A DNA stretch of 64,000 bases from Dyadobacter sp. CY345 (GTDB lineage: Bacteria > Bacteroidota > Bacteroidia > Cytophagales > Spirosomataceae): assembly GCF_021502725.1 (NCBI RefSeq), contig NZ_JAKFFS010000003.1:372001-436000 (forward strand). The letters run 5' to 3'. Below, piece by piece: positions 37,236 to 46,170 of the stretch. A program made the translations under genes and the position numbers. The notes below the pieces were generated by a model, which saw only the letters and a program-made list of their open reading frames with translations, was not told the origin of the DNA and searched no databases. Positions within the stretch are counted from its first letter, which is position 1. The number at the start of each line of letters is the position of its first letter.

Positions 37236-40200
37236 ATGAAAAGAACATCTATTAAAAAAGGAATTTTTACATGCATTGCGGTTATTCTTGGGATAGCTTC
37301 TTCGTTTGCTCAAACAATCACCAATGTAGCAGTTGATGCAAGTGCCTGTACCGGCCGAACTGTTTCCGTCGCATTTACGCCGACTGGTTTTACAGCTGGG
37401 ACAGAGTTTACTGTACAGTTATCGGATGCTTCAGGGGCATTTACAAGCCCGGTAGAAATAGGAAAGGGGACTGTTTCGCCGATTGTCGCTACGATTCCTC
37501 CTGCTTCTGCTGCAGGAGCTGGTTATAAGGTTCGGGTGATTTCGTTAACACCTGCAATAAATGGAAGTACCAGTTCTAGCATTTTGGTAAAAACTACTCC
37601 CAATAGTCCCGCTGGAGCAACTTATACATATTGCGTAGGAGCTCCACCAATTGTTTTAGGCCAATCCGGTGGGGGTACAAATTTTTATATTAATAATGGG
37701 ACTATCCTATTGCAAGGAGATGTTATCATTAATACAGACTATGCTGTAAGGCACCATGTGGAGTACTATGTTACTCAGGTTGTGGATGGATGTGAAAGTG
37801 GAGCGGGGCAAATAATAGTCGGAGGTTATGAAGTGGCTAAACAATTAACAATCACTAATCCAGCGGCTGTTTGTCAAAATTCTGAAGTACCAACTACGCT
37901 TTTAACAAATGCCATAAATAATTATAATATCTATGGTGGAGAATACACTTGGTATACGGATCCCTCAGGTGGTACTGGTTCGCCCACTATACCAACACTA
38001 TCAACTTCAATAGCGGGAGAAACAAATTACTTTGTAACAACGCGTAGAGAAAATTCACTTAATAGATGTGAAAGCCCTCGCGCCAAGATAACTGTTTCGG
38101 TTAAGCCAGCCCCATCTGCACCAACTGTAACAAATAAAACTTATACAGTTGGTCAAAAAAATATTCCAGCCTTGGCAGCTACCGGGACAGGGTCATTCTA
38201 TTGGTTTACTCAAGAATCTGGTGGTGTAGGCGTTACGGCAGGGCCTGTACCATCGACGGATAAGGCTGGAACAACTAGTTACTGGGTAACGCAGACAGTA
38301 GACAATTGTGAAAGTCCTCGTGCTAAGTTGGATGTTGTTGTAAGTGCTGGTGCGTGCACACCGCCTGCTGGTCCCGTAGTACAGGCATACTATGCTTATT
38401 GTGTAGGTGCCGTTGCGGGAAAACTTACTGCGCAAGGAACGGGTATAAAATGGTACAGTGGTGACGGTGTTACACCACTTTCCGAAGCACCAACACCCAT
38501 TACAACCGTAGCTCACAACGCCCGAAATCCATCTTACTTTGTAAGCCAAACAGTGAATGGCTGTGAAAGCGAAAGAATTCCTATTTCTATCGATGTCAAA
38601 GCTACAACCCCCGCTCCAACAGTTGTAGCTCCTGCTCCAATTTGTCAGAATAATATAAAAATTATTACCTCGGAAATATTAAGACAGGCTATTGTTTCCG
38701 CTGGAACAAACTATCAGTGGTACTCAACGGCGGATGGTAATCCTTCAACAACAGTTCCAAGTCCTTCTGTAACGACCCCCGGTTCTACTGATTATTACGT
38801 TACACAAACCAATACTGGGAGCTGTGAAAGTCCAAGGTCCAAAATTACGATCGTTATTACAGAAGCACCTGCTGCTCCAACAGTGACTAACAGAACTTAC
38901 ACAGTTGGGCAAACAAATATTCCTCCTTTATCAGCAACAGGAACAGGTTCATTTTTTTGGTTCACTCAAGCTGTTGATGGTGTAGGGTCAACAACGCCTC
39001 CAACGCCATCTGCCGCGGTTGCTGGCACTACCAGTTATTATGTTACGCAAACTGTTGGAGTTTGCGAAAGTCCTCGTGCGAAGATTGATGTTATTGTTAC
39101 TGGTGGGACTTGTACTCCTCCGCCTGCACCAACAAGTAGTTCTAAAACTCAGTTTTGTGTAGGTGATGCTCCTCAGCAACTTTCAGCAAATGGACAAAAT
39201 TTAAAATGGTATGCCTATGAAGGTTCAATTGGACATTTATTACCAGGGGCTCCAACGCCATCAACAAGTTCACCAGCAACTTTTTTAACTGGACCTACTT
39301 ATTATGTCACTCAAACTATAAATGGATGTGAAAGTGCAAGGTTAGATTTTTGGATTGTTGTTTTAAATTTTACACCAACTCCAATTATTACCGATCCTGC
39401 TCCTATTTGTCAAAACTCCGTTGTGACAGGGAGTCTTCTTACAGGTGCAATTAATGGATATGGGGGAACAACCGACTATATATGGTCGGAAACCGATAAT
39501 GCAGATGTAGGATCTACAACTATTCCAATTCCATCAACTGCAGTAGCAGGAACTGAGGATTATTATGTTTATAGATATCCAGGTCATAGCTGCCCAAGCG
39601 CCAAGGCAAAGATTACCGTTACTGTACTGCCCGCTCCACCAATACCAACAGTTGTTAGTCCAGTAAATTATATAGTCAGAGCTACCAACGCAGTCCCCTT
39701 GACCGCCACAGGAACCGCCTTAAAATGGTATACTACAGCAACAGGAGGAACTGCATTAACAACAGCCCCAACACCAATAACAACAACTGCGGGGACAACA
39801 AGTTATTATGTAAGCCAAACTTTAAACGGCTGTGAAGGGCCTCGTGCGGAAATTGTTGTAAGTGTTGCAACGTGTACAACACCGGTACCGACGGTAACAA
39901 CGCCTGTTACATATAACGTAGGAGCAACTGCTGTGGCTCTTACTGCCACAGGAACTGCTTTGAAATGGTATACTGTTGCCACTGGTGGAACTGCTTTGGC
40001 GGCCGCACCAACGCCATCAACAACAACAATAGGAACAGTTTCTTACTATGTAAGCCAGACTTTAAATGGCTGCGAAGGACCTCGTACAAAAATTGATGTT
40101 GTTATATCTGCTTGTGCAACGGCTGCACCAACCGTTGCTAATGTTACTTATTGTTTATCTGAAACTGCGGTAGCATTAACTGCAACCGGAATAGCCCTTA

Positions 40201-42158
40201 AATGGTATACAGTTGCAACGGGTGGAACCGGTGTAGCGGCGGCTCCAATACCTGCAACTACTACTGCCGGCACTAAATCATATTATGTGACCCAAACTTT
40301 AAATGGCTGCGAAAGTCCGCGTGCTAAAATTGATGTGATTGTAAATCCTCCAACAGCTGCTCCAACAGTTGGCTCGGCTGTGGTATATTGTTTCAACGAA
40401 ACTGCAATACCATTAACTGCAACTGGAACAGCTTTAAAATGGTACACAGCCGCAACTGGTGGAACAGTATTAACGACTGCGCCAACGCCATCAACTTCTG
40501 CCGCTGGCACAACGTCTTATTATGTGAGCCAAACACTAAATACTTGTGAGAGTACTCGTGCAAAGGTTGATGTGACTGTAAAACCTGCCGTGCCGGCTCC
40601 GACCATTGCAGCCGCAGCGATCGAATATTGCCAATCTGTTAAAGCAATACCACTTACTGCGACCCCGTCAACAGGTGGGGAGTTAAATTGGTATGGAACA
40701 AATGCTACTGGCGGAACTGCTTCTGCCACGGCGCCAACTCCATCTACCGAAACTGAAGGAACGACATCCTACTACGTGAATCAAAAAGATGCAGATGGTT
40801 GCCTAAGCAGCCGTGCTAAGATCGACGTTAAAATAAACGTTACTCCAAAGCCAGCTTTGGCAACATCCTTTGTTGAATATTGCCAGGGCGCTACTGCCTC
40901 ACCGCTAAGTGCTACCGGTACCTCACTTAAATGGTATTTGACGTTAACGGATACTAATCCACGTACATCGGCATTAACTCCGTTTACAGAAAAAGTTGAG
41001 GATTATTCTTTTTATGTTACACAGACAGGGGCTAACACTTGCGAAAGTCAAAAGGCTGAGATAAAAGTTCATATTAAACCATTGCCATCAGCAACGATTT
41101 CAGGAAACAATGCTGTCTCACCAGGGCAATCGACTACGATTACAATAGAATTTACCGGTGATGCGCCTTGGCAATATACCCTGTCAAACGGACAAACAGG
41201 AACGTCGAGCAATGCCATAACTCAGGTGACCGTTACTCCGCAAGCAACGACGAACTATGTTGTGACGAGAGTTTCTAATGCTTGTGGGGTAGGGCTTTCA
41301 AATGGAGTTGCGGTGGTTACAGTTCTTATTCCAACTATTACTACTGGTAGCCCGTCCGTATCGCAGATATGCGCCGGAAGAAGTTTTACTGTCCCATTCC
41401 AAAAGTCAGGTGATTTCCCAACCGGAAATAAATTCACGGCTCAGATTTCAACGGTGAATGATATAACGAAATTTGTGTCTATTCCTTCGACGGATAACGG
41501 AACTATCCTGACTGCCACAGTTCCTGACACAGTTAAAGCAGGAAGTTATTTTATCAGGGTTGTAAGCGCCGGACAGGGAAACACACTTCCGGGAAGCGTA
41601 AGCTCTGTAAAAATGACTATCAATCCATTGCCGGTCGCTACAATTACGGGCCCGTCGAATGTGTTAATGGGTCAGAGTGCAACGTTGAGCATTGCAATCA
41701 CGGGTGATGCGCCTTGGACATTTAACTTGAATGATGGCGCTAAGGATACGCTGATATCTTCAAGTATTAGCCCTATATCTGTCAGGATTTCGCCGAAAAC
41801 GACGTCGGTTTACCAGATCACTTCGATATCAAACGGCTGTGGCGTAGGTCGGGGAGCGGGGACATTCCGTGTTCAGGTTGATCCCGTGTTAGGTACAGAA
41901 CCTCCGGTTGTTGCGGCTGACTGGTTGAAAATATACCCGACAATGATTGAGAATAAATGTACGGTGGAAATTACTTCTGCAATTTCTGCCAAAGAGGCGC
42001 TGTTTGAAATTTTTGATCTCAACGGTCGATCATTGGCGAAAAGATCTATACGTCAGAAAGTTACAGAAGTTGACTTTACGTCAAGACCACCAGGCATGTA
42101 TCTTTTAAAGGTTCAAAATGGCGACCGGACTTCGGTGCAGCGGATTTTTAAACCGTAA
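37236..42158 (+). CDS. Large repetitive T9SS type A secreted protein with about 14 Ig-like repeats
   Basis: The 1640-residue product has a signal peptide (ends SSFAQ, about residue 26). An N-terminal beta domain is followed by about 14 repeats of roughly 80 residues. Each contains LTATGTALKWYT-like strands, then APTPSTTTAGT, then SYYVSQTLNGCESPRAKIDV; many have a paired Cys (YCVG or ICQN) early in the unit. Two further domains precede the type A sorting domain (LKIYPTMIENKCTVEI ... LFEIFDLNGRSL ... GMYLLKVQNGDR). It is probably an adhesin-like surface or released protein. Neighbouring repeats 9-12 are most alike, pointing to recent duplication or gene conversion. Confidence 0.88.
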   Translation: MKRTSIKKGIFTCIAVILGIASSFAQTITNVAVDASACTGRTVSVAFTPTGFTAGTEFTVQLSDASGAFTSPVEIGKGTVSPIVATIPPASAAGAGYKVRVISLTPAINGSTSSSILVKTTPNSPAGATYTYCVGAPPIVLGQSGGGTNFYINNGTILLQGDVIINTDYAVRHHVEYYVTQVVDGCESGAGQIIVGGYEVAKQLTITNPAAVCQNSEVPTTLLTNAINNYNIYGGEYTWYTDPSGGTGSPTIPTLSTSIAGETNYFVTTRRENSLNRCESPRAKITVSVKPAPSAPTVTNKTYTVGQKNIPALAATGTGSFYWFTQESGGVGVTAGPVPSTDKAGTTSYWVTQTVDNCESPRAKLDVVVSAGACTPPAGPVVQAYYAYCVGAVAGKLTAQGTGIKWYSGDGVTPLSEAPTPITTVAHNARNPSYFVSQTVNGCESERIPISIDVKATTPAPTVVAPAPICQNNIKIITSEILRQAIVSAGTNYQWYSTADGNPSTTVPSPSVTTPGSTDYYVTQTNTGSCESPRSKITIVITEAPAAPTVTNRTYTVGQTNIPPLSATGTGSFFWFTQAVDGVGSTTPPTPSAAVAGTTSYYVTQTVGVCESPRAKIDVIVTGGTCTPPPAPTSSSKTQFCVGDAPQQLSANGQNLKWYAYEGSIGHLLPGAPTPSTSSPATFLTGPTYYVTQTINGCESARLDFWIVVLNFTPTPIITDPAPICQNSVVTGSLLTGAINGYGGTTDYIWSETDNADVGSTTIPIPSTAVAGTEDYYVYRYPGHSCPSAKAKITVTVLPAPPIPTVVSPVNYIVRATNAVPLTATGTALKWYTTATGGTALTTAPTPITTTAGTTSYYVSQTLNGCEGPRAEIVVSVATCTTPVPTVTTPVTYNVGATAVALTATGTALKWYTVATGGTALAAAPTPSTTTIGTVSYYVSQTLNGCEGPRTKIDVVISACATAAPTVANVTYCLSETAVALTATGIALKWYTVATGGTGVAAAPIPATTTAGTKSYYVTQTLNGCESPRAKIDVIVNPPTAAPTVGSAVVYCFNETAIPLTATGTALKWYTAATGGTVLTTAPTPSTSAAGTTSYYVSQTLNTCESTRAKVDVTVKPAVPAPTIAAAAIEYCQSVKAIPLTATPSTGGELNWYGTNATGGTASATAPTPSTETEGTTSYYVNQKDADGCLSSRAKIDVKINVTPKPALATSFVEYCQGATASPLSATGTSLKWYLTLTDTNPRTSALTPFTEKVEDYSFYVTQTGANTCESQKAEIKVHIKPLPSATISGNNAVSPGQSTTITIEFTGDAPWQYTLSNGQTGTSSNAITQVTVTPQATTNYVVTRVSNACGVGLSNGVAVVTVLIPTITTGSPSVSQICAGRSFTVPFQKSGDFPTGNKFTAQISTVNDITKFVSIPSTDNGTILTATVPDTVKAGSYFIRVVSAGQGNTLPGSVSSVKMTINPLPVATITGPSNVLMGQSATLSIAITGDAPWTFNLNDGAKDTLISSSISPISVRISPKTTSVYQITSISNGCGVGRGAGTFRVQVDPVLGTEPPVVAADWLKIYPTMIENKCTVEITSAISAKEALFEIFDLNGRSLAKRSIRQKVTEVDFTSRPPGMYLLKVQNGDRTSVQRIFKP

Positions 42159-42175
42159 AATGTATAGCAAATATT

Positions 42176-42212
42176 AAAAAAGCGGGAAGTATATTGCTTC
42201 CCGCTTTTGTTT
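42176..42212 (+). terminator. Terminator after the large T9SS gene
   Basis: GCGGGAAG (42182-42189) pairs perfectly with CTTCCCGC (42197-42204), with an A run before and TTTTGTTTT after. Confidence 0.9.
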
Positions 42213-42242
42213 TAGGTGTAGTTCTCAACCGAACCGATCAAG

Positions 42243-42689
42243 ATGACTTCCGATTTTTTAGACAATTATTTCATGGCCGAAGCACTGCGTCAGGCAGAAA
42301 GGGCTTTTGATGATGGGGAAATTCCTGTTGGCGCGATTGTTGTAATCGGTGAAAGAATTATAGGCAAGGGATATAACCAGACTGAGCGATTAAAAGATGT
42401 AACTGCGCATGCGGAAATGCTGGCAATCACGGCGGCGTCTGAGTATCTGGGTGGAAAGTATCTTCAGGATTGTACTTTGTATGTTACCCTGGAACCTTGC
42501 GTGATGTGCGCAGGAGCATTATATTGGACACAAATGAAACGTGTTGTGTTTGGAGCATCGGATGAAAAAAGAGGGTTTTCAGGCCTTGGTAAAAACATTT
42601 TACACCCGAAAACCCAGCTAAAAAAAGGAATTCTGGCGGAAGAAAGTCAGGCGTTGTTACATAAGTTTTTTAAAGGATTAAGAACATAA
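42243..42689 (+). CDS. tadA: tRNA-specific adenosine deaminase (TadA-like)
   Basis: This 148-residue zinc deaminase has the HAE motif (TAHAEMLAI, about residues 57-65) and the PCxxC motif (LEPCVMCAGALYW, about residues 86-98). TadA converts A34 to inosine in tRNA-Arg(ACG); a gene for that tRNA is present at 21389-21462 in this window, which fits. The C-terminal KKGILAEESQALLHKFFK is typical of TadA. Confidence 0.92.
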   Translation: MTSDFLDNYFMAEALRQAERAFDDGEIPVGAIVVIGERIIGKGYNQTERLKDVTAHAEMLAITAASEYLGGKYLQDCTLYVTLEPCVMCAGALYWTQMKRVVFGASDEKRGFSGLGKNILHPKTQLKKGILAEESQALLHKFFKGLRT

Positions 42690-42752
42690 AGCAGTTTTCT
42701 GCTGTTAACCAACTAGAAAATCATATTCAATAACCAATAAACCTTATTCATA

Positions 42753-43361
42753 ATGGCATTTACACTTGATCCGTTACCGTACGCAAACAATGCGTTAGAA
42801 CCGCATTTTGATGCGCTTACAATGGAAATTCATCATGATCGTCACCACCAGGCATATGTTACCAACTTGAATGCAGCAGTAGCAGGCACCGAGCTGGAAG
42901 GTAAAAGTATAGAAGAGATTATCAAAAATATCAGCAAAGCACCGGCACCAGTTCGTAACAACGGTGGTGGGCATTGGAACCATACATTTTTCTGGAAATC
43001 TCTTTCTGCGAACGGCGGTGGAGAACCAGTTGGAGAATTGGCAAAGGCTATCACTGAGAAGTTCGGTTCTTTTTCAGCTTTTAAAGATGAGTTCAAAAAA
43101 GCATCAGTTGGACGTTTTGGTTCAGGATGGGCTTGGTTGATCGTGAAAGATGGCGGTGAAATTGCTATCACTTCTTCTCCTAACCAGGACAATCCATTAA
43201 TGGATATCGCTGAAACGAAAGGTACGCCTGTAATCGGACTGGATGTTTGGGAACATGCTTATTACCTGAAATATCAAAATAAACGCCCTGATTATATCGA
43301 GGCATATTGGAACGTAGTAGACTGGAAAGCTGCTGACACTCTTTATGTTGCAGCGAAATAG
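42753..43361 (+). CDS. Superoxide dismutase (Mn/Fe type)
   Basis: The 202-residue protein carries the four metal ligands: His in [13 protein letters not shown] (about 28), His in [12 protein letters not shown] (about 77), and Asp and His in [21 protein letters not shown]. It probably works as a cytosolic dimer that removes superoxide; no signal peptide is present. The C-terminal-half Gln in [10 protein letters not shown] points to the manganese-type active site, although metal choice cannot be fixed from sequence alone. Confidence 0.93.
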   Translation: MAFTLDPLPYANNALEPHFDALTMEIHHDRHHQAYVTNLNAAVAGTELEGKSIEEIIKNISKAPAPVRNNGGGHWNHTFFWKSLSANGGGEPVGELAKAITEKFGSFSAFKDEFKKASVGRFGSGWAWLIVKDGGEIAITSSPNQDNPLMDIAETKGTPVIGLDVWEHAYYLKYQNKRPDYIEAYWNVVDWKAADTLYVAAK

Positions 43362-43374
43362 TCAAAAAATAGAT

Positions 43375-43435
43375 AAAAAAGGTTTACAGTTTTCATAAAA
43401 AATATCAACTTTTGTTTGGAAGCTGTAAACCTTTT
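43375..43435 (+). terminator. Terminator after the superoxide dismutase gene
   Basis: GGTTTACAG (43381-43389) pairs perfectly with CTGTAAACC (43423-43431), followed by TTTT and preceded by an A run. The 33-base loop holds the -33 region of the tRNA-His promoter. Confidence 0.75.
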
Positions 43436-43445
43436 CCTAATTTTG
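43411..43445 (+). promoter_or_regulatory. Promoter of tRNA-His
   Basis: TAATTTTG (43438-43445) is a perfect -7 box with TTTG (43415-43418) 19 bases upstream. It overlaps the terminator of the preceding gene. Confidence 0.75.
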
Positions 43446-43456
43446 TGTCCTCAAAC

Positions 43457-43531
43457 GGAGGTTGTAGCTCAGTCGGTTAGAGCGCTAGATTGTGGTTCTA
43501 GAGGTCGCGGGTTCGAGACCCGTCTCCCTCC
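43457..43531 (+). tRNA. tRNA-His (GTG anticodon) with an irregular acceptor stem
   Basis: The anticodon stem CTAGA/TCTAG encloses TTGTGGT (anticodon GTG). The D-arm GCTC/GAGC and T-arm GCGGG-TTCGAGA-CCCGT are regular. The extra G(-1) at 43457 pairs with C73. In the acceptor stem, GAGGTTG (43458-43464) faces CTCCCTC (43524-43530), so positions 5-68 (T/C) and 6-67 (T/T) do not pair. Left and right ends of the stem are sound. CCA is only partly encoded. Confidence 0.88.
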
Positions 43532-43540
43532 CAAACATTA

Positions 43541-43567
43541 AGGTCCTGAATTTCAGGACCTTTTTTT
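43541..43567 (+). terminator. Terminator of tRNA-His
   Basis: AGGTCCTGAA (43541-43550) pairs with TTCAGGACCT (43552-43561), followed by a run of seven T. Confidence 0.9.
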
Positions 43568-43576
43568 GTTGACTTT

Positions 43577-43626
43577 ATTCGTAGTTTCCAAACTACGAAT
43601 CTAAATAATTTACCGTTTTTAACGGT
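43577..43626 (+). repeat. Left boundary repeat of the CBASS cassette
   Basis: It opens with the palindrome ATTCGTAGTTT-CC-AAACTACGAAT (43577-43600) and ends with TACCGTTTTTAACGGT (43611-43626). CGTAGTTT, CGAAT and the 16-base TACCGTTTTTAACGGT recur in the same order, orientation and spacing at 47569-47614. It lies 10 bases after the tRNA-His terminator. Confidence 0.7.
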
Positions 43627-43647
43627 CTGCAATTCGTAAATCTCGAT

Positions 43648-44079
43648 TTAGTAATCCTCTATTTTTCCCGAGTGAACTCCACCCCCATTCCAAACATACC
43701 CATTAACCAACCAGTTTTCGTAATATATTAACCATAATGACACCCAAGGAAGAATGGTGTCTCCAAGCCAATGTCCGTCAGAGAACTGACCCGTCCGTGG
43801 AAGATACAGACATAGCGAACCATCGCCATAAAGGTGTGGTGGCATTTTTCCAATATTATTTTTTATCAAAACAGGGCTAATAATATATACTTTGGGCCGT
43901 CTTCCTACCTGAAATTCAATTCTAAATTTGTAGTTGCAGCTCCGAGCGGTTGGTTTCAGGGCGCCCTTCACAAGAAGCAGCTTCCCACTTTTTGAGAGTT
44001 CTGTCTCAAACTGCGGATATTTTTGCTTGATATAAGCAAGCTGTCGAGCTACATTAATTCCATTAATACTATTATGCAT
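43648..44079 (-). CDS. E2-like (ubiquitin-conjugating fold) protein of a type II short CBASS
   Basis: The 143-residue protein is last in the minus-strand CBASS operon. It resembles prokaryotic E2-like proteins: ARQLAYIKQKYPQF, GALKPTARSCNYKFRIEF, VYIISPVLIKN, then PHLYGDGSLCLYLP with the putative catalytic Cys, then WLGDTILPWVSLWLIYYENWL. In E2-only CBASS this enzyme joins the CD-NTase C-terminus to a partner and primes it. No E1 or JAB gene is present, so this would be the short form. A TTG at 44088 is in frame upstream; the ATG at 44079, overlapping the CD-NTase by 8 bases, is preferred. Confidence 0.82.
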   Translation of the reverse strand: MHNSINGINVARQLAYIKQKYPQFETELSKSGKLLLVKGALKPTARSCNYKFRIEFQVGRRPKVYIISPVLIKNNIGKMPPHLYGDGSLCLYLPRTGQFSDGHWLGDTILPWVSLWLIYYENWLVNGYVWNGGGVHSGKIEDY

Positions 44080-45232
44080 TATCTCCAAAAAAAGTGTTAG
44101 GCTTAATGATACTACGACTAACCGGCTGGCTAGTCAATATTCCCGAAGCGGGTATTTGATAGAGGCTTTTTGAAGCTCTGGCGTTTGAAATCTGGCTCAT
44201 TGCCGCGGATGTCGCATCGTTATAGATGTCTTCACCGAACAAACCCTTCAGTATTCGGCTTTCGGTAAGTACTCCCTGTTGTAACTTAAATTTTTGCCAC
44301 TCGTTGTTTAGATGGCTCGCAAAATCGATAAAGGCGTTGTAGTATTCTGGCTGCGTGTCCCACTTAGAAGTGAAATCTTCCAACTGATTTACTGGATTCA
44401 ACACTTTAATTCTTTGCCCAGGAATGCTCTGATAGAAGTTTGCGTTGGAAACTATGCGACCGACAATGCCATCCATGGTATCAAAAATTGAAGGCTCTCC
44501 TCTATGATATTGACCCGCTATTGTAGTCAGTATTACACTTGAGGTTTTGAAAGTATCATCATTGCTGAAATAAATGTCGCGATATCGCTTTAACAACTGC
44601 ACAGCGCGCTGCAACGGTTTTTTTCTTCTGAAATTATCGTTTGGCAATCGCTCTATTTCGATCGCCCGTTTCCTATCAGCCTTTTCCAAAAGTGACTCAA
44701 CAACACTGTTTGCTTGTTGAATAAACCAATCCGCATGACCACGAGGATTGCTTATATCGACGTTCTGCATCTCTTTATTTAATACCAAAACCGTATTTGG
44801 GCATGAGTTGTTCCGTTGGCTAGCCGCAAGAACGTCCATGTGAAAATCGCCTGCATATTTTATTCGCACGCAACGACTTTTCGATATAAGGGAATTTCGA
44901 TATCTACTCCCAGGTTCACGAAGCCGTCTTTCAAGTTGTTTACGTATTTCTTGTGGGCCGAACCTTCCGGCATCCGGTCTCAATTGAATTATTGTATCCA
45001 AATCAAACTCATTACCCTCGTAGGGCTTGTTCGCTGTTTCGGTTTTTACACTTCCTTGGGGATAAGTTTCTTTTACAAGACTTTTAAAAAAAGGATCTTC
45101 AAGTACAAACTCGTGTACTGCACGGTAGGCACTCTTCATTCGATCGTATCTTGTATCATCTAATTGGAGGCCCTCGGCCATTTTGTCAAGCAGCTCGTCC
45201 AACTGCGTCGATGGATCTTCAATTGTCGTCAT
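44072..45232 (-). CDS. CD-NTase (cyclic oligonucleotide synthase) of a CBASS
   Basis: The 386-residue protein has the polymerase-beta-type nucleotidyltransferase core: TYPQGSVKTET (Gly60-Ser61) and NEFDLDTIIQL (Asp77-x-Asp79), with the third acidic residue in YAGDFHMDVLAA. The C-terminal half fits the helical OAS1-C-like domain. Such enzymes make cyclic di- or trinucleotides upon phage infection; the product cannot be predicted here. The tail ends FFGDNA, a plausible E2 target (inference). ATG at 45232 preferred over TTG at 45238. It lies 7 bases after the effector stop and overlaps the E2 gene. Confidence 0.9.
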   Translation of the reverse strand: MTTIEDPSTQLDELLDKMAEGLQLDDTRYDRMKSAYRAVHEFVLEDPFFKSLVKETYPQGSVKTETANKPYEGNEFDLDTIIQLRPDAGRFGPQEIRKQLERRLREPGSRYRNSLISKSRCVRIKYAGDFHMDVLAASQRNNSCPNTVLVLNKEMQNVDISNPRGHADWFIQQANSVVESLLEKADRKRAIEIERLPNDNFRRKKPLQRAVQLLKRYRDIYFSNDDTFKTSSVILTTIAGQYHRGEPSIFDTMDGIVGRIVSNANFYQSIPGQRIKVLNPVNQLEDFTSKWDTQPEYYNAFIDFASHLNNEWQKFKLQQGVLTESRILKGLFGEDIYNDATSAAMSQISNARASKSLYQIPASGILTSQPVSRSIIKPNTFFGDNA

Positions 45233-45239
45233 CTTCAAG

Positions 45240-46082
45240 TTATGTTAAAATTTTTTTTGTCTGGGGCAGGATAACTTTTCCGGTAACAGTACGTCCATTT
45301 TGTATTTCGTCGTGAGTCGCAAAAATTATTTGATCTGACTGAGGTGGATCTAAGGCGATCAATGCCCCAAGTTGTTCTGGACCATCCGGCTTTAGCTCAA
45401 AAATATCCGCATAAAGAAATTCATCATATGTGAAAAAGTCTGGGTCTTTGATTCCTTCGTAGTTGCAACCACAATGGACATATTGTAAATAAGGAAATTT
45501 ATTGTGTGGTAAGATTCCGCTGGCCACTAGCTCTTCATAGAACTCCCGCCAAGGATCAGTTTCCCGGTCCTTCTTAGAATTAAACCACCTAATAAATTTT
45601 GGAAGGTGCTTCCGTTTCTTGACTATGCAACGCAGATCATTTTTACTATCAACATCGATAGGAATTCCGTTGATATCTTCAATTCCAAGACTGTTAAAAA
45701 GTGTGCTTGTTTCATTGGGGAGATACTTGTATACTCCGCCAACTGGTTGATAGCCAGAGCCAGGTCGTCTATGACTGTCAATTAATAAATATTTACCATT
45801 GACCCGAATCCTAAAAAAATAAGCCATTGAGATCCTTACAGGCTTTGATGGTTTCAGCCAGGACTGAAACCAAATTTTGATGAAGGCTCTGCTCTCATAT
45901 GCATTCGATATCAGCAATATCAATATACTCGATAATAGGCCAAAACCAACATCCCGAATTGAACCCTGAAGGTCAACATTCTGCTTGAATGCTATCATAC
46001 TTAACACGAAACATGCAATGGCAATTAATATCTGAATCCCTATCATTTTCCCTCTAATTCTGTACGAATTGGTTTTGAACAA
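45240..46082 (-). CDS. Two-TM SMODS-associated NUDIX-like CBASS effector
   Basis: The 280-residue protein has two N-terminal TM helices (about 13-34 and 38-58). A NUDIX-like domain follows that matches the SMODS-associated NUDIX group: YQPVGGVYKYLPNE (about 114-127) and, after a long insertion, DPWREFYEELVASGIL (about 185-200), equivalent to the split Nudix box. It is the predicted membrane effector that senses the cyclic nucleotide from the adjacent CD-NTase. Whether the NUDIX part is a sensor or a hydrolase is not settled. An alternative start is Met13. It sits 1-7 bases upstream of the CD-NTase start. Confidence 0.82.
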   Translation of the reverse strand: MFKTNSYRIRGKMIGIQILIAIACFVLSMIAFKQNVDLQGSIRDVGFGLLSSILILLISNAYESRAFIKIWFQSWLKPSKPVRISMAYFFRIRVNGKYLLIDSHRRPGSGYQPVGGVYKYLPNETSTLFNSLGIEDINGIPIDVDSKNDLRCIVKKRKHLPKFIRWFNSKKDRETDPWREFYEELVASGILPHNKFPYLQYVHCGCNYEGIKDPDFFTYDEFLYADIFELKPDGPEQLGALIALDPPQSDQIIFATHDEIQNGRTVTGKVILPQTKKILT

Positions 46083-46127
46083 TCTTTCTTAGTTTCTCTA
46101 ATGTCAACTAAAATTGCAATGCATTTG

Positions 46128-46160
46128 GAGAGCACCGCTTAGTTTGAAAGCGATGCCCTC
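46128..46160 (-). other. RNA hairpin between the 55-residue ORF and the effector gene
   Basis: On the minus strand GAGGGCATCGCTT pairs with AAGCGGTGCTCTC over 13 bp using two G-T pairs; on the plus strand these are A-C mismatches. The asymmetry suggests a structure in minus-strand RNA. No T run follows. Confidence 0.55.
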
Positions 46161-46170
46161 GTTACAAAAA

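Noticed and set aside
39650..40600. DNA repeats as a non-coding tandem array
   Set aside because: They are in frame and encode the Ig-like repeats of the T9SS protein, so protein repetition explains them.
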